A stretch of DNA of 44,432 nucleotides from assembly GCA_039811765.1 (NCBI GenBank), contig JBDHZF010000007.1, positions 1 to 44,432 of the forward strand, read 5' to 3'. The translations under genes and the position numbers were made by a program. The stretch is from JAGQUL01 sp039811765. GTDB taxonomy: Bacteria > Actinomycetota > Thermoleophilia > Gaiellales > SKUG01. The notes beneath the pieces were generated by a model, which was not told the DNA's origin, did not search any database, and saw nothing but the letters and a program-made list of their open reading frames with translations. Of the stretch, positions 10,448 through 17,907 are shown one piece after another. Within the stretch, counting starts at the first letter, position 1. Each line of letters begins with the position of its first letter.

Positions 10448-11821
10448 TCAGCGACGCGTGAGCTTGACGAACGCGACGGCGGATTCGTTGTGCGCGGCGT
10501 CGCGCACCTGCACGTACACGCCCTTGTACCCCGTGCCGGCGCTCAGCTGGTGGGTCAGCGCCGGACCGTACGCCTGCCACGGACCCCAGTTGCCATCCTC
10601 GTTGGCGAAGCGTACCTGCGCGACGCCGATGTCGTCGCTCGCGTTGATCGTGATCACCGCGGACGCGGTGGTCGTCGAGCTCGGCGCGAGCACGCCGTAG
10701 AGGATCGGAGCGGTGCGGTCGACGACAGGGCTGGGCGCTGGCGTGGACGTGCCCGATGCCACGACGCGGTACTTCGCGAATGCGATGTTCGACAGCGATC
10801 CATCCACGCCCTTGAGCTGCACGTACACGCCCTTGATGCCGAGACCTCGCGTCGACTCGAACGAGGCGTCGGTCATGCACGGCTGCCAGTTGCGCCAGTT
10901 GCCGTCCTCTGCTGCCATGCGCATCTGCGTGCAGCCGGCGCCGTTGCTGCTGCGCACGGCCACCGTGATCGTCGAGGCGGCGCTCGTCGCCGGGACGCGT
11001 ACGCTGTCGATCGTGATCGGTCCGGTTGGATCGCCGGGGTAGACGGGAACGATCGCAGAGAGCTTGACGATCGAGCCAAGCGGTCCGCTCGTTTCCGAGC
11101 ACGTCCCCATGAGCTGAACGTAGATCGTACGTTCGCCTGCCCCTGGCGTCAGATGCACGATCGGCCGCGTGCGGCTGACCGAATCCACCCACGCTCCGTC
11201 CTCGCGTGCATACCTGAACGAATCCGCGGTGCAGTCGTCGCGCGTGCTCACCTCGAGCGCGAGCATCGGCAGACGCTCGGTGGGCATGCGCAGCGGATCG
11301 TTCACGTACGCGGGATTCGGAAGATCGATCCGTGCGTTGACGATCGTCGCCGGTGCTGCCGTGGGCGTCGGGTTCTTCGGCGGGTTCGGCATGGTGTAGC
11401 GCGCGTACAGGACGTTGCCGGCAGGTCGGCGAACGCCGTCGCAGGTCGCGATCAGCTGCACGTACAGGCCCTTGTAGCCGGGGCTCGGCGTGCGCGGGAT
11501 GTTCCACTGCGTCTCGCTGCGCAGCAGGTCGCTCCAAACGCCGTCTTCGTTCGCGAAGCGGAACTCCGCGGGGCGCAGCACGTCGCAGTCGCCTTCGTCG
11601 ACGATGTCGAAGTGCGCCTGTGGGTCGCGAAGGGAGGGCATCATGGCCGAGTCGTATGCGTAACGAGCCTCGGGGGCGGCTACCGTGAGGTTCTTGATCG
11701 TCGGTTCGGTTGCGGCGTTCGCGGCGGGAGCTGCGAGCCACAGCGCGCAGACGAGTGCGGCGAGCGTCGTCGTCGTGAGTCGTCCAGCGACGAGCTGCAG
11801 CGTCGAATCGAATGCGGACAT
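10448..11821 (-). CDS. Secreted four-repeat protein, unknown function
   Basis: A 457-residue exported protein. The ATG at 11821 starts a signal peptide with a hydrophobic core and an AxA cleavage site (PAANA). Four repeats of about 100 residues follow. Each carries a variant of FRFANEDGxW and, about 25 residues later, GYKGLYVQL or GIKGVYVQL, then a strand ending near LYARY or IAFAKY. The repeats look like small beta-sandwich modules; a Pro/Ser/Thr linker precedes the last one. Pairs of Cys in repeats 1-3 suggest disulphides outside the cell. There is no sorting motif or terminal membrane anchor. I do not recognise a named family; adhesion or carbohydrate binding is a guess. AAAGG lies about nine bases before the start. 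Confidence 0.8.
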   Translation of the reverse strand: MSAFDSTLQLVAGRLTTTTLAALVCALWLAAPAANAATEPTIKNLTVAAPEARYAYDSAMMPSLRDPQAHFDIVDEGDCDVLRPAEFRFANEDGVWSDLLRSETQWNIPRTPSPGYKGLYVQLIATCDGVRRPAGNVLYARYTMPNPPKNPTPTAAPATIVNARIDLPNPAYVNDPLRMPTERLPMLALEVSTRDDCTADSFRYAREDGAWVDSVSRTRPIVHLTPGAGERTIYVQLMGTCSETSGPLGSIVKLSAIVPVYPGDPTGPITIDSVRVPATSAASTITVAVRSSNGAGCTQMRMAAEDGNWRNWQPCMTDASFESTRGLGIKGVYVQLKGVDGSLSNIAFAKYRVVASGTSTPAPSPVVDRTAPILYGVLAPSSTTTASAVITINASDDIGVAQVRFANEDGNWGPWQAYGPALTHQLSAGTGYKGVYVQVRDAAHNESAVAFVKLTRR

Positions 11822-11904
11822 GTGGCGGCCTTTCGCGGCGAGTGTGGTCTCTGCTTCCAAGATCGGGGGGGCATATGTCAAGCCGCCGGATCCAGATTCG
11901 GAAT

Positions 11905-11954
11905 TGACGAACGGCCCGGGACGCCTCCCCCAAGGCGATCCGGGCCGTTCGTCA
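11905..11954. terminator. Large perfect hairpin, likely bidirectional terminator
   Basis: A 15-base arm, TGACGAACGGCCCGG (11905-11919), pairs perfectly with 11940-11954 around a 20-base loop that itself holds CGCCT/AGGCG. No T-run follows on either strand. GC-rich hairpins of this kind often serve as terminators in actinobacteria. It lies just upstream of the secreted-protein gene, so an effect on that gene's leader is an alternative. Confidence 0.55.
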
Positions 11955-12308
11955 CCATCTGAAGTCGTGTAATCCGTTGATCGCACCCCACGCACGTTCA
12001 CGGCAGCCTTCAGTCGACATCCACCTGGCGCGCGTCGTTCACCCCCATGATCGACGAGCGCTGAGCGGCGATGATCCATCCTTGGATCGGATGCCTATGT
12101 TGGGCGGCGGGACCGGTCAGAATCGGTCTCCCGCAGCGCCTGTACCACTGTTGTACGACGAGGTTCCGCGTCTGTAAACCCCCAATTCGCACATCGGTTC
12201 CGCGTCGGTTTCGCGCCATCTTGGATCATCCTGTCGAGGTGGCTCGATACTCGGACGAGACGCCGCCGAGGGGGAGCCGCGTCGAATGCGTGGGGGAGCA
12301 GCTAATAC
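11955..12308. other. Intergenic spacer with one short palindrome
   Basis: I see no gene here; the one plus-strand frame (11977-12177) has no ribosome binding site and unremarkable composition. A perfect inverted repeat GATCCA-TCCT-TGGATC lies at 12073-12088 and may be an operator. A GGGGGAG sequence near 12292 serves as the binding site for the gene at 12309. Confidence 0.4.
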
Positions 12309-12989
12309 ATGGTCGGCCGACCAGCTTGGACACGAGATCCCGATCACCGGATCCTGCGCGCCGAGGCCGCGGCGCCCCAGTCGACGCAGACGCGCGTGCT
12401 TGCGTTCGGTGAACCGTTCCCGTACTCGATCGACGGAGCCCGATCCGACGGAACCGGGTACGTGCTGGCCGACGATGCTGCGATGCGTGCGTCGCGCACG
12501 CGTGCGATCGCGAAGCTCCAGCGGCCGGGAGCCATCGACGCCGCGTCGCGCGGCGAGGCCTTGACGCGGCTCGCCGGCACGGCCCGACGCGACGTGCTCG
12601 TATCTCAGCTCGGGGCCGCGCTCGACGCGCTTGGCGCGGCTGGCGTCGAACACGCCGTGATTGGCGGAAGCATGGTCGACGCGAAGCCGAATCCGGGCGA
12701 CGTGGATCTGTTGTGGCTGGATCGAGTCGGCGTGGACGCCGTCGACGTCGAGCGCGCGATGGCGCGTGTTGCGGTTCCCGACGTGTCGCTGCAGCGTGCC
12801 ACAGGAATCGTGCTGAACGCGCCCACGATCCCAGGGGCCGTTCCCGGGTCCAATTTCCTCGAGTTCTTCAGCAGCAGTCGTGGCGGATTCGCGCGATCGC
12901 CGCTGCTCGTGCCGACGCGCGTGGGTGACATGAGCGCGTCGTCGATCGTGGATGCGGCCGCTTCTGCGTTGAGGAGGGTCCTGACATGA
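12309..12989 (+). CDS. Nucleotidyltransferase-like protein, paralogue A (DUF6932-like)
   Basis: A 226-residue protein of unknown role. Residues 114-135 read EHAVIGGSMVDAKPNPGDVD, i.e. a GGS motif (119-121) followed ten residues later by D131-x-D133. This is the signature of the minimal nucleotidyltransferase fold (GS...DxD). A C-terminal block FLEFFSSSRGGFARSPLL matches the equivalent part of its neighbour. Such proteins occur in DUF6932/AbiEii-like families and in HEPN-MNT modules. GGGGGAG lies about ten bases before the ATG. The stop overlaps the next start as ATGA. Function is inference; I see no HEPN partner. Confidence 0.7.
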   Translation: MVGRPAWTRDPDHRILRAEAAAPQSTQTRVLAFGEPFPYSIDGARSDGTGYVLADDAAMRASRTRAIAKLQRPGAIDAASRGEALTRLAGTARRDVLVSQLGAALDALGAAGVEHAVIGGSMVDAKPNPGDVDLLWLDRVGVDAVDVERAMARVAVPDVSLQRATGIVLNAPTIPGAVPGSNFLEFFSSSRGGFARSPLLVPTRVGDMSASSIVDAAASALRRVLT

Positions 12990-13648
12990 CGTCGACTGGA
13001 GCCAGCGGCGCGACGCCGCCCGTCGGCGCGCCCATGCCGAGCGGAATCGGAGGAGCAGTCGCCGACGGCGCCGGCGAAGTTCGACTCGCGAGCGCGCCGC
13101 GCGCGGGCGGCCTGGACCGGTTGCGCGCAGCGCTCGATGCTGCGACGACCGGAATGCCGATGCCAACCGCCACGGGCGAACTGCCGGCGGGCGTCCACCA
13201 TGTCGCCTGGAACGACGTCGCGTCGGCGTTCGCAGGCAATCCACGACGCAGCGAGTTGGCGACGCAGCTGGCGATCGCGCTAAACGAACTGCACGAGATC
13301 GGCGTGCAGCGCGTGCTGGTGGGGGGCAGCTTCGTCGGCGCGAAGTCATACCCCGGGGACGTCGACGTTGCCGTGATTTCGCACGATCGCGCCCAATCGC
13401 TCACGGCACGGGAGATGACGAGCGCGGTCGCCCCCTTCGCAAACGAGGTGCACGTGTACCCAGCCGAGATGCCCGTCGCGAACGCCGCGACGATGCCTGG
13501 TGTGCGCGCGGGAGAGACGTTCGCGGAGTTGTTCTCGCACGACCGGTCGGGGGCCGCGCGCGGCGTGTTGCTGCTGGATACGATGCCTCGTTCGATCGCG
13601 GACGCGGCCATCGACGCGCTCGAACGCGCCGCCCGTACGCTGCGTTGA
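12986..13648 (+). CDS. Nucleotidyltransferase-like protein, paralogue B (DUF6932-like)
   Basis: A 220-residue paralogue of the upstream protein. The core is LVGGSFVGAKSYPGDVDVAV, with GGS at 113-115 and D125-x-D127, and a C-terminal block LFSHDRSGAARGVLLLDT. That block matches the DR-x-G-x-x-(K/R)-G ending I associate with DUF6932 proteins. The N-terminal 60 residues are low-complexity (Gly/Ala/Pro) and unlike paralogue A. It is translationally coupled to A (ATGA), so the two probably act together, perhaps as a heterodimer. Catalytic competence is unproven because only two of the usual three acidic residues are obvious. Confidence 0.7.
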   Translation: MTSTGASGATPPVGAPMPSGIGGAVADGAGEVRLASAPRAGGLDRLRAALDAATTGMPMPTATGELPAGVHHVAWNDVASAFAGNPRRSELATQLAIALNELHEIGVQRVLVGGSFVGAKSYPGDVDVAVISHDRAQSLTAREMTSAVAPFANEVHVYPAEMPVANAATMPGVRAGETFAELFSHDRSGAARGVLLLDTMPRSIADAAIDALERAARTLR

Positions 13649-13698
13649 CGCGCACCCGAATGACGCATCCCCCGGTGGATTGGGCATAATTCGCCGAA

Positions 13699-14421
13699 GT
13701 GGACAAGCTCCAGCGCATTCGCGACGGTTACGAGGTGGGCGGACGACGCATCATGCGTCGGGTCGCGCGCACGCTGCTGCGCCCGATCGGGTCGATCAAC
13801 CCGAACGCCGTGACCTTCACCGGGACGCTCCTCAACGGCGTCGCTGCATGGCTGGTGTTCCACGAACGGTTCCTCGCGGCATGCGTCGTGTTCCTGATCG
13901 GGAGCTTGATGGATGCGCTCGACGGGGCGATCGCGAAAGTCACCGGGCGCGTCAGCGCGTTCGGCGGGTTTCTCGATTCGACCCTCGATCGAGTCAGCGA
14001 GGGCCTCGTGCTCGGGAGCATCGGTCTCCTGTTCGCGAATCCCGACGGCCCGTGGGGCGGAGATCAGCTGTGGGGCGTGGCCGCGTGCTTCGTCGCCATC
14101 GCCTGCTCCTACCTCACGAGCTACACGCGCGCGAAGGCGGAAGCGCTCGGCGTGCAGTGCAAGGGCGGCCTCGCGTCCCGCGTCGAGCGGGTCGTCGTGC
14201 TCACCCTTGGGCTGGGACTCGCGAACTGGTGGGCCGATGCGATCGAATACACCGTGTACGTGCTCGCCGTCACCGCAGCGTTGACGGTCGTCCAGCGCGT
14301 GCTTCATGTACATAGGGCGCTCCCGAACGGACACAAACCCCGTCGCGAGCGTTCACAGCGAAGGAGACACAGCAATGTCCAGCCAGATACAGAGCGAGTC
14401 GGGAGCGAAGAGCTCCGGTAA
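13699..14421 (+). CDS. CDP-alcohol phosphatidyltransferase, probable phosphatidylinositol-phosphate synthase
   Basis: A 240-residue membrane enzyme. The CDP-alcohol phosphotransferase signature is complete: D72-xx-D75-G76-xx-A79-K80-x8-G89-xxx-D93-xxx-D97, with Lys in place of the usual Arg after Ala. Several membrane helices surround it. Because inositol-1-phosphate synthase follows at once, the likely reaction is CDP-diacylglycerol plus inositol phosphate giving phosphatidylinositol phosphate, as in mycobacteria. PgsA-type activity is the alternative. The GTG start at 13699 has a CATAAT sequence at 13685-13690 and no good ribosome site, which would suit a leaderless transcript. The polar 40-residue tail overlaps the next gene by 47 bases. 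Confidence 0.82.
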   Translation: MDKLQRIRDGYEVGGRRIMRRVARTLLRPIGSINPNAVTFTGTLLNGVAAWLVFHERFLAACVVFLIGSLMDALDGAIAKVTGRVSAFGGFLDSTLDRVSEGLVLGSIGLLFANPDGPWGGDQLWGVAACFVAIACSYLTSYTRAKAEALGVQCKGGLASRVERVVVLTLGLGLANWWADAIEYTVYVLAVTAALTVVQRVLHVHRALPNGHKPRRERSQRRRHSNVQPDTERVGSEELR

Positions 14422-15607
14422 GGTCCGCGTCGCGATCGCGGGCGTCGGCAACTGCGCGTCCAGCCTCGTGCAGGGCGTCACGCACTACGCGGACGCGACC
14501 GACGAGGTGCCGGGCCTCATGCACCACACCGTCGCCGGCTACCACGTGAGCGACATCGAGTTCGTCGCCGCGTTCGACGTGGCCGCAGCCAAGGTGGGCC
14601 TGGATCTCGCCGACGCGATCTTCGCGGGCGAGAACAACACCGTGAAGTTCACCGACGTTGCGAAGACCGGCGTGGAAGTGCAGCGCGGGCCGACGCTCGA
14701 CGGCATCGGCAAGTACCTGAGCGAGGTCGTGGAGCTGTCTGCCGCCGAGCCGGTCGACGTGGCCGCGGTGCTGCGCGACAAGCAGGTTGACGTGCTGATC
14801 AACCTCCTGCCCGTGGGCAGCGAGGAGGCCGTGCAGTTCTATGCCAACGCGGCGCTCGAGGCCGGCACGGGCTTCGTGAACTGCATCCCGGTGTTCATCG
14901 CCGGCAAGCCCGAGTGGCGCGCGCGCTTCGAGGAGAAGGGCCTGCCGATCATCGGCGACGACATCAAGAGCCAGGTGGGCGCGACGATCCTGCATCGCCG
15001 CGTGGCGCAGCTGTTCCGCGATCGCGGCGTGAAGATCCTGCGCACCAGCCAGCTGAACGTGGGCGGCAACTCGGACTTCCGCAACATGCTCGAGCGCGAG
15101 CGGCTGCAGTCCAAGAAGATCTCGAAGACGAACGCGGTGACGAGCGTGCTGCCGTACGAGCTGCCCGCCAATGACGTGTACGTCGGCCCGAGCGACTACG
15201 TGCCGTGGCTCGAGGATCGCAAGTGGGCGCACATCCGCGTGGAGGGCGAAGCGTTCGGCGGCGTGCCGCTCAACATGGAGATCAAGCTCGAGGTCGTCGA
15301 CTCGCCGAACTCGGCCGGCATCACGATCGACGCGGTGCGCATGGCCAAGTACGCGATGGATCGCGGCATCGGCGGCGCGCTCGAGTGGTCGAGCGCGTAC
15401 CTGATGAAGTCGCCGCCGTGGCAGCACGACGACGACATCGCGCGCGAGCAGCTGGAGGCGTTCCTGGCGGGCGGCGACGCGGGCCGCCCTGCCGCCGAGC
15501 GCGCAGCCGAGGAGCGACGCGCCGACGGTGGTCGCGCGTTCCATGCGCACGAACTGAGCGACGACGCGCAGGCGGACGCGTCCGAGCACGTGCCCGCGGG
15601 CGTCTAA
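14375..15607 (+). CDS. ino1: myo-Inositol-1-phosphate synthase
   Basis: A 410-residue NAD-dependent isomerase converting glucose 6-phosphate to inositol 1-phosphate. The Rossmann motif GVGNCASSLVQG lies near residue 20. The actinobacterial blocks NLLPVGSEEA, FVNCIPVF, GDDIKSQVGATILHR and TSQLNVGGNSDFRNM are all present. The last 35 residues are an acidic/Ala-rich extension. AAGGAG lies nine bases before the ATG at 14375, inside the end of the upstream gene. Product feeds inositol lipids and possibly mycothiol-like or osmolyte pools. Confidence 0.95.
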   Translation: MSSQIQSESGAKSSGKVRVAIAGVGNCASSLVQGVTHYADATDEVPGLMHHTVAGYHVSDIEFVAAFDVAAAKVGLDLADAIFAGENNTVKFTDVAKTGVEVQRGPTLDGIGKYLSEVVELSAAEPVDVAAVLRDKQVDVLINLLPVGSEEAVQFYANAALEAGTGFVNCIPVFIAGKPEWRARFEEKGLPIIGDDIKSQVGATILHRRVAQLFRDRGVKILRTSQLNVGGNSDFRNMLERERLQSKKISKTNAVTSVLPYELPANDVYVGPSDYVPWLEDRKWAHIRVEGEAFGGVPLNMEIKLEVVDSPNSAGITIDAVRMAKYAMDRGIGGALEWSSAYLMKSPPWQHDDDIAREQLEAFLAGGDAGRPAAERAAEERRADGGRAFHAHELSDDAQADASEHVPAGV

Positions 15608-15618
15608 CACAACGCGTT

Positions 15619-15662
15619 GCATTGGGGGCGGCGGTCGCGAATGCGGCCGCCGCCCCCAATGC
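15619..15662 (+). terminator. Hairpin terminator after inositol-phosphate synthase gene
   Basis: A perfect 16-bp stem, GCATTGGGGGCGGCGG with its complement at 15647-15662, around a 12-base loop. It starts 11 bases after the stop codon. The trailing sequence TTGCATGG is only weakly T-rich. Confidence 0.75.
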
Positions 15663-15685
15663 TTGCATGGGGCCACCCGCCAAAT

Positions 15686-15752
15686 CGTCACAGGTCCGTG
15701 ACGAAGACGTGACACTTTTGTTGCAGAGTGCGCGCAACGCGTGACAGTTTTC
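15686..15752. promoter_or_regulatory. Cluster of GTGAC boxes upstream of ssb
   Basis: CGTCAC-N6-GTGACG (15686-15703) is a perfect inverted repeat. Two direct repeats follow, CGTGACACTTTTGT (from 15708) and CGTGACAGTTTTCT (from 15740), 32 bp apart. GTTGC/GCAAC arms lie between them. It looks like a multi-site regulatory region for ssb, but I do not recognise the regulator; it is not an actinobacterial SOS box. Confidence 0.4.
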
Positions 15753-15816
15753 TCGCGACGATCTCCACGACAGGCGCTCGGACCAGCCGGGGGCCGAACG
15801 GGACGGAGGTCCATCG

Positions 15817-16233
15817 ATGAATCTGGTCGCACTGGTTGGCAATCTCGCCACCGAACCCGAGCTTCGTCACACGGAAGACGGTAGCAAGACGTTGTGCACG
15901 TTCCGATTGGCGGTGTCGCGAATCGGCAGCACGGACGCCGACTTCTTCAATGTCGTCACCTGGGGCCGCCAGGCCGAGATCTGCAGTCAGCACTTGTCGA
16001 TTGGTCGACGTGTCGCTGTGGACGGGCGGCTTCGCTACTCGGCGTGGGACGCGCCCGACGGCACGCGACGCAGTCGCATCGAGGTGGTCGCGCAGCGCAT
16101 CGACATGCTCGATGGTGGTCGGCGACGCACGGCGACTGCGGAGCCGTCGGGCGAGATCGAGGCCGCGTCCGAGGCCGCGTCAGATTCCGCGTCGGTTGCG
16201 GTTCCTGCCGTGTCGGAGTTCGCGCTTGCGTGA
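15817..16233 (+). CDS. ssb: Single-stranded DNA-binding protein
   Basis: A 138-residue SSB with one OB fold (residues 1-100): MNLVALVGNLATEPELRHT, FRLAVSR, FFNVVTWGRQAE, RVAVDGRLRYSAW. The C-terminal tail is Glu/Ala/Ser-rich but does not end in the usual DDDIPF-type acidic tip; it ends VSEFALA. This suggests a specialised or secondary SSB (competence or stress type) rather than the replication SSB, which is usually encoded beside rpsF and rpsR. GGAGGT lies six bases before the ATG. Confidence 0.88.
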   Translation: MNLVALVGNLATEPELRHTEDGSKTLCTFRLAVSRIGSTDADFFNVVTWGRQAEICSQHLSIGRRVAVDGRLRYSAWDAPDGTRRSRIEVVAQRIDMLDGGRRRTATAEPSGEIEAASEAASDSASVAVPAVSEFALA

Positions 16234-16359
16234 GAACTCCGTGAAGTTCCCGCGTGGCGGTTGCGCTTGCATGGTTCGCCTGCGAGACTGCATCCCGCAG
16301 CGGTGGTATCTGGGGAGATCGCCACCGATTGTGGACACCTTGGGGAGAAGGGGCCCACC

Positions 16360-16734
16360 ATGTGGGGAATCACGGGACGCGGAGCGCGAATAGCGGCAGG
16401 TCGCAAGACCGGCCGTGCGTTGCAAGTCGGCATTTCGCGCATTGCCGTGCGCGGACCGGTGGAGCATTCGGTGCTCGACATCGCCGGCGACCTCGACTTC
16501 AGCAACGTCCACGACGTCGTCGAACTGGTCGACGAGCTGCCGCACCACATCGCCGCCATCGACCTCTCCGGCTTGGAGTTCGTCGACGGCGCCGGGGCAC
16601 GCGGCATCGAGCAGATTCGTCGTCGCCGTGAAGTGCGCCACGACGTGCGCCCCACGATCAGCGGCGCGTCGCGATCCGTCGAGCGCACGCTGCGCTTCGT
16701 TCGCGGTCGCGACGAGCGTCTCGTGCTGCGCTGA
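16360..16734 (+). CDS. STAS-domain protein (anti-sigma antagonist-like)
   Basis: A 124-residue protein with a STAS fold (about residues 24-115). In anti-sigma-factor antagonists the key loop reads D-S-(S/T)-G, and the serine is phosphorylated by a partner kinase. Here the loop is DLSGLEFVDGAGARG, with Gly77-Ala78 in place of the phosphorylatable residues. It may act constitutively or in another process (MlaB-like or ABC-associated STAS). GGGGAGAAGG lies about 8-10 bases before the ATG. No RsbW/SpoIIAB kinase is adjacent. Confidence 0.72.
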   Translation: MWGITGRGARIAAGRKTGRALQVGISRIAVRGPVEHSVLDIAGDLDFSNVHDVVELVDELPHHIAAIDLSGLEFVDGAGARGIEQIRRRREVRHDVRPTISGASRSVERTLRFVRGRDERLVLR

Positions 16735-16769
16735 CTGGCGCGCATCGCGACTCGGGCAGGAAGATGCGA

Positions 16770-16803
16770 GGGGTCGGATCTCCGTGCTCGGCGATCCGAC
16801 CCC
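16770..16803. terminator. Hairpin between STAS gene and tRNA-Pro
   Basis: GGGGTCGGATC (16770-16780) pairs perfectly with GATCCGACCCC (16793-16803) around a 12-base loop. It lies between the ends of the converging STAS gene and tRNA, so it probably terminates both. Confidence 0.65.
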
Positions 16804-16815
16804 TGCGTCACGACA

Positions 16816-16889
16816 TCGGGCTGCCGAGATTTGAACTCGGGGCCTCTCCGACCCGAACGGAGCGCGCTACCAGGCTGCGCCACAGCCCG
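16816..16889 (-). tRNA. tRNA-Pro(CGG)
   Basis: Read on the minus strand from 16889: acceptor CGGGCTG pairs with CAGCCCG; the D-arm has GGCGCAGCCTGGTAGCGC; anticodon stem CTCCG/CGGAG with loop TTCGGGT gives anticodon CGG, proline; the T-loop is TTCAAAT. The discriminator is A, and CCA is not encoded. Cloverleaf pairing is complete. Confidence 0.95.
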
Positions 16890-16950
16890 TGACGAGTACC
16901 GATACTACCGGATCCGCGGCGGAAGAAAACCCCTGACGCGCGATGCGTGC

Positions 16951-17274
16951 TCAGAGCGGCTTGAACGTGGCGCGATCCAGCACGTCCGTGAACGTTCGCG
17001 CTGGCGCGGACGTGTCCTCGAGCACGTCCACTCCCATGATCTCCGGCACGAGCACGCGCAGCGTGCCTTCGATCCCGTGCCGCACCGTGATCTGGCTCAT
17101 CGGGCACCCCACGCATGCCCCCATCAGTTCGACGATCGCAATCGAACGGTCCTCGATCTCCACGAGCCGCACGTCACCGCCATCGGCCTGGATGTGCGGT
17201 CGAATCTGCTCGATCGCGGCGGCAACGCGGTCGAACAGCTCGCCGGAAGTCTCGATGAGCAATTCGTCGTCCAT
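16951..17274 (-). CDS. NifU C-terminal-domain (Nfu-type) Fe-S scaffold protein
   Basis: A 107-residue stand-alone Nfu domain. The IRPHIQADGGDVRLVEIED block and the cluster-binding motif GACVGCPMSQ (CxxC) are diagnostic. It carries or transfers Fe-S clusters in the cytoplasm. It is a single gene here, with no suf neighbours. The ATG at 17274 sits just downstream of CCTACTG-rich DNA without a strong binding site. Confidence 0.9.
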   Translation of the reverse strand: MDDELLIETSGELFDRVAAAIEQIRPHIQADGGDVRLVEIEDRSIAIVELMGACVGCPMSQITVRHGIEGTLRVLVPEIMGVDVLEDTSAPARTFTDVLDRATFKPL

Positions 17275-17399
17275 CGTGCGTCAGCCTACTGCACCCGGAT
17301 CGTCGTGGCCTCCACCGCCGCGACCGCGCGACCGCAGGAGGCCATGTCGCCCGATCGGTGGATTCCGTGGACGGTCGCCCCTCGGTAACGTGCTCGATC

Positions 17400-17891
17400 A
17401 TGCGCATCGTTCCGAGCAATGCAGCCGCCACCGCAGCCACGACCACGCCGACGCCGGCCTCCCCGCCCGCGGCGCCGCCGGTGTCGACCGACGTCGACCG
17501 AAGCCCGTGGACCAATCCCGCCGCAGCAGCCGCGCTGCGCAGCACCGCGGATCTGCTCGAGACGATCGAACAGGGGATCCTGCGCAACTTCCAGAACGTC
17601 GACTACGTTCGCGGCTACGCCTCGGACCTGCACTCCACGCTCGGCATCTTCTCCACCGCGACGAGCGCGATCACCGACGACGCGTCGAAGGAGAACGACT
17701 CGTTCCTGCCGCTGATCACCACCGCGGGCGGCGGCGTGGAACACGCCGAGACGCGCCTGTCGTCCAAGGAACTCAAGTCGACGTGGCCGCTCGAGCGCTC
17801 GGAGATCCTCGCATCGATTCGCCGCGCGAAGTCGATCAGCGCGAACGTCGCCGATCAGCTCGATCCGCGCAGCCCGCTGCCGCAGCGCTGA
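17400..17891 (+). CDS. Conserved-looking protein of unknown function
   Basis: A 163-residue protein with a disordered Ala/Thr/Pro N-terminus (to about residue 45), then a mainly helical domain (DLLETIEQGILRNFQNVDYV, then a loop with TTAGGGVEHAETRLSSKELK). Possible zinc or metal ligands are scarce (one His). It ends 16 bases before the nitrilase-family gene and may be cotranscribed. I do not recognise the family. The ATG at 17400 is chosen over a start 14 codons upstream, because the upstream stretch has no binding site; neither start has a strong one. Confidence 0.55.
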   Translation: MRIVPSNAAATAATTTPTPASPPAAPPVSTDVDRSPWTNPAAAAALRSTADLLETIEQGILRNFQNVDYVRGYASDLHSTLGIFSTATSAITDDASKENDSFLPLITTAGGGVEHAETRLSSKELKSTWPLERSEILASIRRAKSISANVADQLDPRSPLPQR

Positions 17892-17907
17892 TCGGCGCGT
17901 CCGCTTC

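Noticed and set aside
11977..12177. 66-codon plus-strand frame in the 12-kb spacer
   Set aside because: No ribosome binding site, no recognisable features and typical shadow composition.
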